Position numbers and translations under genes: made by a program. Below are positions 63,743 through 64,000 of a stretch of DNA of 64,000 nt, piece after piece. Source of the DNA: Leguminivora glycinivorella (Eukaryota; Arthropoda; Insecta; Lepidoptera; Tortricidae); NCBI RefSeq assembly GCF_023078275.1, contig NC_062983.1:11153001-11217000 (forward strand), written 5' to 3'. A model generated the notes under the pieces. That model was not told where the DNA came from, did not search any database, and saw nothing but the letters and a program-made list of their open reading frames with translations. Numbering within the stretch: the first letter of the stretch is position 1; every line of letters begins with the position of its first letter.

Positions 63743-64000
63743 GTAAAATTATTTTTAAATAAATAAACAACAAATATTAGGGGGTCGGGGTCTGCATCGG
63801 TAGCACTCATACAATAAGAATTGCTTGCAAGGGTCACTACCGATTGGCTAGACCGGTCGTCAATTGTATTAAGCTGTAGTTGGGATGACAAAGAAAAATC
63901 CTGGTGGGAAAATTATGGGTTCCAATTTACCAAGTTCCTACTGTTCTTAGTGTTTTAACGGACTGTTTATGAATTAACCATTATACTGGCCATTTGTGGT

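Overview
The window reads as nuclear DNA of a lepidopteran insect (moth or butterfly). The evidence is GT-AG introns, AT-rich introns packed with small foldback transposons, tRNA-derived SINEs, CR1/jockey-type LINE tails and a gypsy-type LTR element, plus one gene that I recognise as polycalin. Polycalin is the giant multi-lipocalin midgut protein of Lepidoptera (chlorophyllide-binding, also called P252). Species cannot be told from the sequence alone.

Layout. (1) 1-1906: last two coding exons of a glycoside hydrolase family 1 (beta-glucosidase/myrosinase-like) gene on the + strand, followed by poly(A) signals. (2) About 2000-15800: an intergenic repeat zone. A block of about 4 kb (about 2550-6590) recurs in direct orientation at about 8275-12900. 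Each copy carries transposons the other lacks, so empty sites define the element ends. LINE fragments, a mariner-like transposase remnant, an LTR-like segment and a 195-bp perfect-register inverted repeat lie around it. (3) 15888-63742 and continuing past the right edge: the polycalin gene, 42 exons found here, 7,420 coding bases in one open frame with consistent splice phases (2,473 codons plus one base).

Polycalin is built from a signal-peptide exon and then modules of three exons each. Exon a (205-226 nt, phase 0 to 1) has the GxW motif and the first strands. Exon b (87-96 nt, phase 1 to 1) has the TDY motif. Exon c (224-236 nt, phase 1 to 0) has the SWKLSR motif, the C-terminal helix and the first strand of the next domain. 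Thirteen complete modules and two exons of a fourteenth are present. From module 3 onward the modules fall into a repeated A-B-C triad (3-4-5, 6-7-8, 9-10-11, 12-13-14), so the gene grew by duplicating three-domain blocks. Each complete domain keeps four cysteines.

The introns are the main home of mobile DNA: an 8.5-kb LTR retrotransposon (42065-50574) with 2-kb LTRs and a 4-bp target duplication, a 2.77-kb foldback element (56296-59061), a 1.7-kb element with subterminal repeats (24787-26489), LINE copies at 34.9-36.7 kb, and many MITEs and SINEs. No RNA gene or CRISPR array was found.
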